A DNA stretch of 64,000 nt from Palsa-504 sp963739615 (lineage in GTDB: Bacteria; Actinomycetota; Actinomycetes; Streptosporangiales; Streptosporangiaceae): the NCBI GenBank assembly GCA_963739615.1, contig CAVUBD010000032.1, positions 124,001 through 188,000 of the forward strand. Direction: 5' to 3'. Shown one piece after another: positions 44,159 to 52,756 of the stretch; within the stretch, counting starts at the first letter, position 1; each line of letters starts with the position of its first letter. The translations under genes were made by a program, and so were the position numbers. The notes beneath the pieces are model-generated. The model had not been told where the DNA came from. It was given only the letters and a program-made list of their open reading frames with translations, and ran no database searches.

Positions 44159-44245
44159 CGGCTCACTCCTCAGGGACATCATGCACACCAGCGTCGCCGA
44201 AATACGCCAACACCATCGGGGCCAGCACCATCGTGATCGGCGCGC

Positions 44246-44833
44246 CTACCCACGGCGGGCTGCCTGCCCTGAGAACCGGCCAGCCGGTGATACGGGGGCC
44301 CGTTCGGAAAAAAGAAAACCGCGCGGGCGGGGCAGGCGTTTCCTGGAAAATAACGGCGAGCCCGGCTCCGGGGTATCGCGGATAAGTTGATTCCGGCCGT
44401 CGCGCACGGTGGACCGCAGTTTATCGGCCAGGTTCTCGAACGCGGGCAGGGCCGCGGCCAGCGCGGCTTCCTGGTCAGCAGGCAAGCCCGCCACGCAGTC
44501 AGAAATGATCGCGCTCCGCTGCGCGGAAATCCTTTCGTACCTGCGCTTGCCTTCCGGTGTCACCTCCACCCAGGCGGCGCGGAAATCATCCGGGTCACGC
44601 AGCCGCCTTATCAGGCCGAAGGAATCCAGCTTGCCCACCACACGGGAAAGCATCGTCGGGTTAATGCCCTCGATCTCGGTGAGTTCGGCCAGGCTCAGCG
44701 GGCCCTTGGTGCTGGTGATGCCGAGCACCGACGCCTGGGCCGTCGTCAGCCCTTCCTCTCGCGAGGCCGCGTTGAGCTGGCGCGCCAGGCGCAGGACGAC
44801 CCGCCTCAGACGGATGACCGTGTCGCTATCCAT
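44246..44833 (-). CDS. MarR family transcriptional regulator
   Basis: 195 aa from ATG 44833. Winged helix: EEGLTTAQASVLGITSTKGP, LSLAELTEIEGINPTMLSRV, VGKLDSFGLIRRLRDPDD and the wing AWVEVTPEGKRRYERI, then the C-terminal dimerisation helix. The last about 40 residues (SRKLPRPRG-like, Arg/Pro-rich) are unusual for MarR proteins and may result from loss of an earlier stop. Regulates unknown targets, possibly the thioesterase downstream (inference). Confidence 0.85.
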   Translation of the reverse strand: MDSDTVIRLRRVVLRLARQLNAASREEGLTTAQASVLGITSTKGPLSLAELTEIEGINPTMLSRVVGKLDSFGLIRRLRDPDDFRAAWVEVTPEGKRRYERISAQRSAIISDCVAGLPADQEAALAAALPAFENLADKLRSTVRDGRNQLIRDTPEPGSPLFSRKRLPRPRGFLFSERAPVSPAGRFSGQAARRG

Positions 44834-44948
44834 ATGCGCCGTCCTGTGCTGCTTGCCAATCAGTTGCCTGCCGGCATGCATTATATATGCGGCGCGCCGA
44901 ATCACGCCGGGGTCCGCTTCGGTCATCTCTGCGAGGGGTACCGCCGGG

Positions 44949-45158
44949 TCAGTCGTTGGTCGCCAGGATGACGTCCGAGGCCTTGATGATCACGATGACC
45001 TCTTTGCCTTCGGCCAGGCCGAGCTGCTTGGCGGCCTCCACGGTGATCGAGGACACCAGGCGGGAGCCGGAGGCGTCGAGTTCGACGTTAGCGATGGCTT
45101 CGCCCTCGTTGATGCTGACGACACGAGCCGGAATCTGGTTCCGCGCGCTCAGCTGCAT
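44949..45158 (-). CDS. Molybdopterin/molybdate-binding TOBE (Mop) protein
   Basis: 69 aa, exactly one TOBE domain: LSARNQIPARVVSINEGEAI, ANVELDASGSRLVSSITVEA, AAKQLGLAEGKEVIVIIKAS and DVILATND. Mop proteins oligomerise to bind molybdate. AGGAG lies about 9 bases before the ATG. No modABC transport genes are in the window. A perfect palindrome lies about 75-100 bases upstream and may control it. Confidence 0.9.
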   Translation of the reverse strand: MQLSARNQIPARVVSINEGEAIANVELDASGSRLVSSITVEAAKQLGLAEGKEVIVIIKASDVILATND

Positions 45159-45234
45159 GACTGGGACTCCTCAGCGTTGCTGTTCGGTGTGTTCAACCGA
45201 AAAAGATCATGGAGTATTTTGGTCCCGCGGAGGT

Positions 45235-45258
45235 TTTTAGGGACTATTGTCCCTAAAA
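45235..45258. promoter_or_regulatory. Palindrome TTTTAGGGAC / GTCCCTAAAA upstream of the Mop gene
   Basis: Perfect 10-base arms around TATT. A related half-site TTTTGGTCCC lies at 45217-45226, towards the Mop gene. The position upstream of the minus-strand Mop gene suggests an operator for a molybdate- or redox-responsive regulator. It could also be the terminator of the PDH-E1-like gene ending at 45474, but that is over 200 bases away. Confidence 0.45.
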
Positions 45259-45473
45259 GTCTCCACCAAGCTAAAATCCTCCACGCAAACTCAAGCCTAG
45301 GGGCGCGGGCGTGACGGAAGGGGGTAACAGGACCAGTGAGGCGGCTGCGGGGACGCCGGCGCCGGAGAACGCGGGTCGGCCGCGGAACGGCCGTGCGGAA
45401 CAGGCGAGGCCAGCAGGTGAGGACCGGCTAGCCAGCGGGTGAGGACCGGCTAGCCGGCGTATCAGGCACTTTC

Positions 45474-47861
45474 CTACGGCACGAGGTCCAGGGCGGCGCG
45501 GATGATGCTGTCGGTGTCGATGCCGTGGTAGCGGTAGAGGTCCTCGATCGAGCCGGACTGGCCGAACTGGGCGACGCCCAGGGCGGCCAGCGGCACGCGG
45601 TTGATGGTGGCCAGGAAGGCCAGCGTGTGCGGATGCCCGTCCAGGACGGTGACCAGCGGCGTGGCCCGGGACGCGGGGAACGCCTGCGCCAGGATCCAGG
45701 GCTCGCCTGGCGCCAGGCCCTGCCCCTGATGACCCTGCCCCTGAAGACCCTGCCCCTGAAGACCCTGCCGGGCGCGCAGGGCCCGGAACAGGAGCCCGGG
45801 GCTGGTGACGCAGAACCACGTCGGCGGGCAGTCCGCCGGCCTCGAGGCGTTCGGCGGCGGCTAGCGCCTCGGGCACGACCGCGCCCATCACGGCGATCGT
45901 CACGGCCGGCCTGGCGACGCGCCGCAGCGGGTAGGCGCCGGCCACCACCTGCCGGCGGCGGCGTTCCCTGGCCGCGGGATCGGCGGGCACGTCGGCGAGC
46001 TTCTGGCTGACCGGGCGGGTGGACAGCCGCAGGTAGGCCGACGAGCCGTCTGGCCGCCCGAGCCGCGCCAGCGACGCGAGCAGGCACCATTCGGTGTCGG
46101 TGGCGAACGCGGGTTCGTAGCTGACGCAGCCCGGCTGCTCGATCCCGATGGACGGGGTGGTGATGGACTGGTGCGCGCCGCCCTCGGGGGCGAGCGAGAC
46201 GCCGGACGGGGTGCCGACCAGGATCGACTGGCCGCCCGCGTAGATACCGAACGACCACGGCTCAAGCGCGCGTTCGACGAACGGGTCGTAGAGCACCCCG
46301 ATCGGGAACAGCGGCTGGCCCCAGCGGCTCCAGGTCGCGCCGAGCTCGCCGAGCAGCCCGACCAGGTTGGTTTCCGCGATGCCGAGCTCGATGTGCTGGC
46401 CGGTCGGCTTCTCCCGCCAGTGCAAGATCGTCTCGGCGTCGTCGGCGAACCAGTCAGGCCGCTCGCGGGAGGACCACACGCCGACCTTGTTCACCCAGCC
46501 GCCGAGGTTGGTGCTCGAGCTGACGTCCGGGCTCACCGTTACCACCCGGGCGGCCGCCTCGGGCGCCTCCCTGGTCAGGTCGAGCAGGGCCCGGCCCAGC
46601 GCGGCCTGGGTCGTGGCCACCCCGGCCGGCGTGCGGCCCAGGTCCTGCGGGACCTGCGGGGGGGCGTGCCGCGGCTCGCCGGGGCGCCGTAGCCGCCCGG
46701 CCGTCTGGGCGCACAGCGGCCCGCCGCGCTGTCCGCGGCCGGGCGGTGCCACGGCTGGTCAGCGTCGGCGCCGAGCTGCGCCGCGAGCTGCGCCAGCTGA
46801 TCGTGGGTCAGCAGCGCCGAGTGGTTCTGCGGATGCCCCTCGACGGGCAGGCCACGACCCTTGATCGTGTACGCCAGGATGATCGTGGGCCGGTCGTCGT
46901 CGATGGCGCCGTAGGCGGCGTCGAGCGCGGCCAGGTCGTGTCCGCCCAGGTTGCGCACTGCGGCCGCCAGGGCCGCGTCGTCGAGCCCGGCGATCAGGCC
47001 GGCGATCGGCTCCTCGCCGCCCGGCAGCCTGCGGCGCAGTTCCGCGGCGTCGCAGCGCAGCAGCCGCTGGTACTCGGGGTTGGGCATGTCGTCGATCCGC
47101 TGCCGCAGCGCGCCGCCGCCTGCCCTGGTGAAAAGCTGGTCGAGCAGGCGGCCGTACTTCAGCGTGATGACCTGCCAGCCGGCCGCGGTGAACATGCCCC
47201 GCAGCCGGTCGGCGGCGATGCCGGGGACCACCCGGTCAAGCGACTGCCGGTTGACGTCCACCACCCAGACGATCTCGCCCAGCTCGGCCACGCCGGGGTC
47301 GACGATGGCCTCCCACACGGCGCCCTCGTCGAGTTCGGCGTCGCCGAGCAGGGAGTACTGGCGGCCGGGGCGCGCGGTACCGGTCGGGGCGCCGGTCCCG
47401 GCGCCGGTCGCGGCACCAGTCCCGCGGTCCAGGTACCGGCGGGCCACCGCGCCCCAGATCGGCGCGGTCGCGCCGATGCCCACCGATCCGGTCGAGTAGT
47501 CGACCGGATCGGGATCCTTGACCCGGCTGGGATAGCTCTGCAGCCCGCCGAACGCCCGCAACGTGGGCAGGTACGACTCGTCAAGCTCGCCGAGCAGGTA
47601 GTTGATCGCGTGCAGCACCGGTGAGGCGTGCGGCTTGACCGAGACCCGGTCCTCGGCGCGCAGGTGCCGGAACCACAGCGAGGTCATGATCGAGACCATC
47701 GACGCCGACGACGCCTGATGACCGCCGACCTTCAGGCCGCCGGGATTGGGCCGGACCCGGTTCGCGTAGTGGACGATCGCCGTGGACAGCCAGAGCACCT
47801 GCCGCTCGATCTCGCCCAGGGCGTCGAGGCCTGCTTCGGTCTGCGGCTCGGTCTGAGTCAT
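45474..47861 (-). pseudogene. Homodimeric pyruvate dehydrogenase E1-like/transketolase-like enzyme, two frameshifts
   Basis: A thiamine-diphosphate enzyme. N-terminal domain from ATG 47861: GGLKVGGHQASSASMVSIMT, RVSVKPHASPVLHAINYLLG, the ThDP motif region YSLLGDAELDEGAVWEA...VWVVDVNRQSLD, then TIKGRGLPVEGHPQNHSAL. The middle domain is in a second frame (VVTVSPDVSSSTNLGGWVNK, HIELGIAETNLVGLLGELGA) and the C-terminal part in a third (GLLFRALRARQGLQGQ, FGQSGSIEDLYRYHGID, IIRAALDLVP and stop). One-base shifts near 46710 and 45813 explain both changes. The corrected length of about 795 aa fits the family. Whether it is a true pseudogene or a sequencing artefact is open. Confidence 0.75.
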
Positions 47862-47947
47862 ATTCGCGGGCTCCCCGTGCGCGTGTCGGTCATGGGTGCA
47901 TGAGAGCACGACCGCTTTGCCGTGCACAACCAGCCGCCGGCGGATTC

Positions 47948-48745
47948 CTATATTGAGAGCCAGTAGCAGCGCTCTTCGCCGTAGTCGGTGAAACCGGCCC
48001 GGGCCAAGATCGGCCCCGAGGTCTCGACGCGCCCTTTGACCAGGGCCAGCGTCGCGCCATGGTCGCGGGCCAGCCGGAGCCGCTCGCCGAGCACCGCCCG
48101 GTAGCTGCCGCGCCGCCGGAACGCCGGCAGCGTGACCGCGCCCCACAGCTTGGCCACCTCGCCGTCCAGCGTGCACCCGCCGCAGGAGGCGGGCTCGCCC
48201 GCCACGCGGGCCAGCACGCGGAAGCCGGTCAAGTCCGCGAGGTCCCGGCCCGCCTCGGCGAGCTCGCGGTCAAGCCGGGCCTGGTCAGGCTCCTTCCTCC
48301 GCCAGCCGCGCACGGCCACCGCCAGCACCGCGCGGAACGAGCGTTCGTCCGCCGCCAGCTCGACGGTCACATCCGGGGGAACGCTGAGTTCCGGCAGGCC
48401 GTTGCTCACCTCGCGGGCCAGCAGCTGCACGGCGTCGATCGGCTTGCCGCCCCGGGCGCGCAGCAGCTGCTCGGTGCCGGCCGGCCGGGTCGCGGCGGAT
48501 ACCCACCAGGCCACCCCGAGCAGGCCCCACGCGCGGACGCGCGCGATCACCTCGTCGATGACCTCGCCCGCGGGCCGGTCCGTCTGCGAGCGGGTCACCT
48601 GGGCGGCGGGAAAGGCCGGGTCGAGCGCCCAGTCCGGGTAGCGGATGAGCCGGTAGTCCTCCGCGTGCACCTCAACCGCGCCGTCCGGACGCCATTCCAT
48701 CGTCGCGGTCGCGTCGAGCACACGCTGCGGTGTCCAAGAGCTCAC
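47948..48745 (-). CDS. GNAT-family N-acetyltransferase
   Basis: 265 aa from GTG 48745 (GGAGGAGGT upstream). The N-terminal half (WSVSAATRP region) is a degenerate GNAT-like lobe. The C-terminal half holds the acetyl-CoA-binding elements: RVLARVAGEPASCGGCTLDG, VAKLWGAVTLPAFRRRGSYR (the RRxGxY/A pyrophosphate loop) and ALVKGRVETSGPILARAGFT. Ends ERCYWLSI. Substrate unknown. Confidence 0.82.
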   Translation of the reverse strand: MSSWTPQRVLDATATMEWRPDGAVEVHAEDYRLIRYPDWALDPAFPAAQVTRSQTDRPAGEVIDEVIARVRAWGLLGVAWWVSAATRPAGTEQLLRARGGKPIDAVQLLAREVSNGLPELSVPPDVTVELAADERSFRAVLAVAVRGWRRKEPDQARLDRELAEAGRDLADLTGFRVLARVAGEPASCGGCTLDGEVAKLWGAVTLPAFRRRGSYRAVLGERLRLARDHGATLALVKGRVETSGPILARAGFTDYGEERCYWLSI

Positions 48746-49234
48746 GGCCTGACCTCCTCCGGGTCCGTAGCCACGGACCCGCTCCGCCCCGGTGTTGTCT
48801 GTATTTCTAGCCGAACGTGCCATCCTGCTCGTGCTTGTTAGCTTTCTTGTGGCCGAGGGAATTCGCATGTCGTGGCCGGGCGCGGCCCGGATTGCGGGGG
48901 TTGTGCGATTTCGTGCGAAAGCTGCTTGAACCCGATCGGACCGGCGTCCGTATAGAAGGGTGGGAGTGGGGAGCTTTCACGTGGTATACGCCGATGAGTC
49001 CGATCTGGAGTAATGCGGCCGCTGCTGTCCCGGCTGGGGAGCCGGGCCAGGGGCCGCTGCCGGGCTGACGCCCGCCGCCGGACGGGCACCAGCCGCCGGG
49101 CGGGCGTCCGCCCGCGCCTCGGCGATCGACGCATGAGCCACGGGGCCGATCAGCGGGTTTGCCGTTGGGCCCGAAGTGAGCCGCGCCCGGACAGATGAGC
49201 ACTGATCGTTCTGCCGTCGATGGGGAGGGGCATC
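48746..49234. other. Upstream region of the diaminopropionate operon
   Basis: Contains the promoters of the minus GNAT gene and of the plus operon beginning at 49235. A 20-codon ATG ORF at 48868 (GAGGG upstream) and the longer frame 48817-49068 are possible leader peptides but lack support. GGGGAGGGG at 49222-49230 is the ribosome site of the operon's first gene. Confidence 0.45.
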
Positions 49235-50215
49235 GTGTCAGTCATTTCCGTTCCGCAGGCCTTCAATGAGGACGACCTTTACGTCGACCTCCGGTCGATC
49301 TTCGGACGTTCGCTGTTCCTGAAGTGCGAGGGCTTCAACTTCGCCGGCTCGGTCAAGCTGAAGGCCGCAGCCGAGATGGTCGAGGCCGCCGGCCGGGACG
49401 GAGTCCTGACTCCGGGGGCGATCCTGGTCGAGTCCTCGTCAGGGAACCTGGGCGTGGCGCTGAGCGTGATCGCGGCGAGCAAGGGGTACCAGTTCCTGTG
49501 CGTGACCGATTCCCGCTGCAACCTGTCGACCCGGCTGCTGATGGAGGCGCTCGGCAGCCAGGTGCACGTCATCGCCGAGCCGGATGCCGCCGGCGGCTTC
49601 CTCGGGGCCCGGCTCGATTACGTTCGCGCCCTGTGCGCCTCCGACGACCGGTATGTCTGGCTCAACCAGTACAACAACCCGGGCAACTGGAAAGCGCACT
49701 ACCGGACGACCGCGCCGGCCATCGCCCGCCAGTTTCCGCAGCTGGATGTGCTATTCGTCGGCGCCGGCACCACCGGGACCCTGATGGGCTGCGCCCGGTA
49801 CTTCCGGGAGTGGCACCGGCCGGTGCGGATCGTCGCGGTGGACAGCGTCGGCTCGGTGGCGTTCGGCGGCCCGCCGGGACGCCGGATGATCCCCGGCCTG
49901 GGCATGAGCATGCGCCCGCCGCTGCTCGATGAGTCCTACGTGGATGATGTGATACGCGTCGAGGAGGCGGACACCATACGGGCCTGCCATCGCCTGGCCC
50001 GGCGCGGGTTCCTCTTCGGCGGCTCCACCGGCACGGTGGTCAGCGGCGCGATGAGCTGGCTCGGCCAGCATGACGCCGGTGAACTCACCGCGGCGGCCAT
50101 TGCCCCGGACCTCGGCGAGCGCTACCTCGACACCATCTACCAGACGAACTGGCTCCGCGATATTTACGGCCAGGACGTGCTCAGGGCCGGCGGCGTAGCC
50201 GCCGCGGCCTTGTGA
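49235..50215 (+). CDS. sbnA: 2,3-diaminopropionate biosynthesis protein SbnA
   Basis: PLP enzyme of the cysteine-synthase fold. SbnA condenses O-phospho-L-serine with L-glutamate to N-(2-amino-2-carboxyethyl)-L-glutamate (ACEGA). Evidence: the PLP Lys region LKCEGFNFAGSVKLKAAAEM, the substrate loop VESSSGNLGVALSVIAASKG, LNQYNNPGNWKAHYRTTAPA, the phosphate-binding FVGAGTTGTLMGCARYF and FGGSTGTVVSGAM. The Gly-Ser-Val-Lys motif and N-Q-Y-x-N-P are SbnA-like. GTG 49235 follows GGGGAGGGG; the ATG at 49220 overlaps that site. About 326 aa. First of five co-directional genes; sbnB is the last. Confidence 0.87.
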   Translation: MSVISVPQAFNEDDLYVDLRSIFGRSLFLKCEGFNFAGSVKLKAAAEMVEAAGRDGVLTPGAILVESSSGNLGVALSVIAASKGYQFLCVTDSRCNLSTRLLMEALGSQVHVIAEPDAAGGFLGARLDYVRALCASDDRYVWLNQYNNPGNWKAHYRTTAPAIARQFPQLDVLFVGAGTTGTLMGCARYFREWHRPVRIVAVDSVGSVAFGGPPGRRMIPGLGMSMRPPLLDESYVDDVIRVEEADTIRACHRLARRGFLFGGSTGTVVSGAMSWLGQHDAGELTAAAIAPDLGERYLDTIYQTNWLRDIYGQDVLRAGGVAAAAL

Positions 50216-50232
50216 CCGGGGGAGCTACCGTC

Positions 50233-52755
50233 ATGGGAACAACGGCTGAGCTGATCGCTGACCTGGCTGAATCCGGCACCGAGTGCGTTCTCGCCGAGGT
50301 GCTGGCTGACCTCATGAGCGTCGAGCAGGTGCCGGCCGACAGCCACTTCTTCGAAGACCTGGGCGCCGACTCGCTGGTGATGGCCAAGTTCTGCGCGCGG
50401 CTCAGGAAGCGCGAGGGCCTGCCGTCGGTGTCGATGAAGGACATCTACGCGCACCCGACGATCAGGAGCCTGGCCGGGTCATTCGGGATGGCCGGGCCGT
50501 CCGGGGCGGCCGGGCCGTCCGGAGTGGCCACGGCCAGGGCCGAGGTGGACGCGGACGCGGTAGCGACCCTGATCCGGCCGCGGGATCCGGTCCTGCTCCA
50601 GCCGGTGGCGCGGGCCAGCACGCGGCAGTACGTCATGTGCGGAGCGCTGCAGCTGCTGTTCTTCCTCGGGTACGCGTGGGCGGCCGCGCTCGTCGGTGCC
50701 CGGGCCTACGGGTGGATCTCGGCCGCCCAGGGCTACGAGGAGATCTACCTGCGGTCGGTGCTCTTCGGCGGCGCGGGCTTCATCGTCCTTTGCTCCCTGC
50801 CGATCCTGGTCAAGTGGGTGCTCATCGGCCGGTGGGAGCCGCAGCAGATCCGCATCTGGAGCCTGGGCTACGTGCGTTTCTGGATCGTCAGGACACTGGT
50901 CCGGTCGAACCCGCTGGCCTTCCTGACCGTCGGCTCCCCGTTGTACGTGTGGTACCTGCGGGCACTGGGAGCCAAGGTCGGGAAGGGCACGGTGATCTTC
51001 TCCCGGCAGGTGCCGGTGTGCACCGACCTGCTCACCATCGGCGCGGACACGGTGATCCGCAAGGACTCGTTCTTCGGCTGCTACCGGGCGCACGGGGGCT
51101 GGATCCAGACCGGCACGGTCACCATCGGCCGCAACGTCTTCATCGGCGAGAAGACCGTGCTCGACATCAACACCTCCATGGGCGACGTGTCGCAGCTCGG
51201 TCACGCGTCCGCGCTGCACAGCGGCCAGGCGGTACCGGTAGGCCAGCGCTGGCACGGGTCTCCTGGCCAGCGCACCGACCTGAATTACCTGCGGGTCTCG
51301 GCCAGGCGCTGCGGCACGTTCCGCCGGTTCAGGTTCGGTGCCGTCACCTTGTTCTGCCTGTTCTTCCTGTACCTGCCGCTGGTCGAGGGGGCTGTGTTCC
51401 TGCTGCTGACCGCGGTGCCGATGCTCGGCAAGGTACTGGATCCGCGGATGGACGCCATCACGTCGCCCGGACTGTACGCCGACGCGGTTTTCGTGTCGCT
51501 TGTGCTGTTCTTCGGCCCTGTCCTCCTGGGCCTGATCGTCATCGCCATCGTTCCCCGGCTGCTCAGCGGGTTCGTCAAGCCATGCGCGGTCTATCCGCTT
51601 TACGGGTTCCACGACCGGATCCACCGGGCGATCGTGCGCCTGACCGGCGCGAAGTTCTTCACGCGCCTGTTCGGTGACAGCTCCTTTATCGTCTACTACC
51701 TGCGCTGGCTCGGGTATGACCTGCGCGAGGTCGAGCAGACCGGGTCGAACTTCGGCACGGAGGTGGGGCACGAGACCCCGTACCTGAGCATCATCGGCAG
51801 CGGGACGATGGTCGCCGACGGCCTGTCGATCATGAACGCCGACTTCTCGACCACGTCCTTCCGCGTCGCCCCGGTGTATATCGGGGGACACAGCTTCTTC
51901 GGGAACAACATCGCGTATCCGGCCGGCGGCCGGACGGGCGATAACTGCCTCATCGCGACCAAGGCGATGATCCCGCTCGACGGGGAGATCCGCACCGGGG
52001 TGGGCCTGCTCGGCTCGCCGTCCTTCGAGATCCCGCGAACGGTCGAGCGCGACCTGGCGTTCGACGACCTCGGCAAGGGAGACGAACTGCGCCTCCGGCT
52101 GCACGCGAAGAACTGGCACAACCTGCGGACCATGGGCATCTTCTTGTTCGGGCGCTGGCTGCAGGCCTTCCTCGTCACCGTGTTCACGCTGGCCGCCTTC
52201 GACTCCTACGGCGGGTTCGCCCAGCTGGAGATGGCCGCCTTGTTGGTGCTCAGCGTCCTGGTCACCTCGGTCTACTTCGTGCTCCTCGAGCGCGTGATCA
52301 AGGGCTTCCGCCGGCTGCAGCCGAAGTACTGCTCGATCTATGACCCGTATTTCTGGCGGCACGAGCGCCTCTGGAAAGTACCGGGAGAGGGATACCTGCA
52401 TATGTTCGACGGCACCCCGTTCAAGAACCTGATCTGGCGAGGGCTGGGCGTCCGGATCGGCAAGAGGGTCTTCGACGACGGCTGCTACATGACCGAGCGG
52501 ACCCTGACCACCATCGGCGACGACGTGATGCTCAACGCCGGAACCAAGATCCAGTGCCACTCGCAGGAGGACGGCACCTTTAAGTCCGACCGGACCACGA
52601 TCGGCGACGGCTGCACGCTCGGGGTCGGCGCGATGGTCCATTACGGCGTGACCATGGGCGACGGATCGGTGCTCGCCCCGGACTCCTTCCTGATGAAGGG
52701 CGAGGAAATCCCGCCGCACGCGCGGTGGGGCGGCAACCCGGCGAGGGAGATGTGA
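50233..52755 (+). CDS. Carrier domain fused to Pls-type membrane peptide-bond-forming region
   Basis: About 840 aa. Residues 1-85 are an acyl/peptidyl carrier domain with the phosphopantetheine site in DLGADSLVMAKF. After a Gly/Pro/Ala linker come six or so membrane helices in three pairs (about 140-215, 375-450, 635-690) alternating with left-handed beta-helix (hexapeptide) segments such as GAKVGKGTVIFSRQVPVCTD, TIGRNVFIGEKTVLDINTSM and a C-terminal TTIGDGCTLGVGAMVHYGVT. This is the 'NRPS terminal domain of unknown function' of epsilon-poly-L-lysine synthetase (Pls) and relatives, where the tandem soluble domains catalyse peptide bond formation. Here it is separated from the adenylation domain. 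ATG 50233 follows GGGGAG; it starts 17 bases after sbnA and ends just before the next ATG. Confidence 0.82.
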   Translation: MGTTAELIADLAESGTECVLAEVLADLMSVEQVPADSHFFEDLGADSLVMAKFCARLRKREGLPSVSMKDIYAHPTIRSLAGSFGMAGPSGAAGPSGVATARAEVDADAVATLIRPRDPVLLQPVARASTRQYVMCGALQLLFFLGYAWAAALVGARAYGWISAAQGYEEIYLRSVLFGGAGFIVLCSLPILVKWVLIGRWEPQQIRIWSLGYVRFWIVRTLVRSNPLAFLTVGSPLYVWYLRALGAKVGKGTVIFSRQVPVCTDLLTIGADTVIRKDSFFGCYRAHGGWIQTGTVTIGRNVFIGEKTVLDINTSMGDVSQLGHASALHSGQAVPVGQRWHGSPGQRTDLNYLRVSARRCGTFRRFRFGAVTLFCLFFLYLPLVEGAVFLLLTAVPMLGKVLDPRMDAITSPGLYADAVFVSLVLFFGPVLLGLIVIAIVPRLLSGFVKPCAVYPLYGFHDRIHRAIVRLTGAKFFTRLFGDSSFIVYYLRWLGYDLREVEQTGSNFGTEVGHETPYLSIIGSGTMVADGLSIMNADFSTTSFRVAPVYIGGHSFFGNNIAYPAGGRTGDNCLIATKAMIPLDGEIRTGVGLLGSPSFEIPRTVERDLAFDDLGKGDELRLRLHAKNWHNLRTMGIFLFGRWLQAFLVTVFTLAAFDSYGGFAQLEMAALLVLSVLVTSVYFVLLERVIKGFRRLQPKYCSIYDPYFWRHERLWKVPGEGYLHMFDGTPFKNLIWRGLGVRIGKRVFDDGCYMTERTLTTIGDDVMLNAGTKIQCHSQEDGTFKSDRTTIGDGCTLGVGAMVHYGVTMGDGSVLAPDSFLMKGEEIPPHARWGGNPAREM

Positions 52756-52756
52756 C

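Noticed and set aside
48817..49068. Small ORF before sbnA as a precursor peptide
   Set aside because: No ribosome site at its start, no leader or core features, and no peptide-modifying enzymes nearby; kept only as a possibility in the intergenic note.
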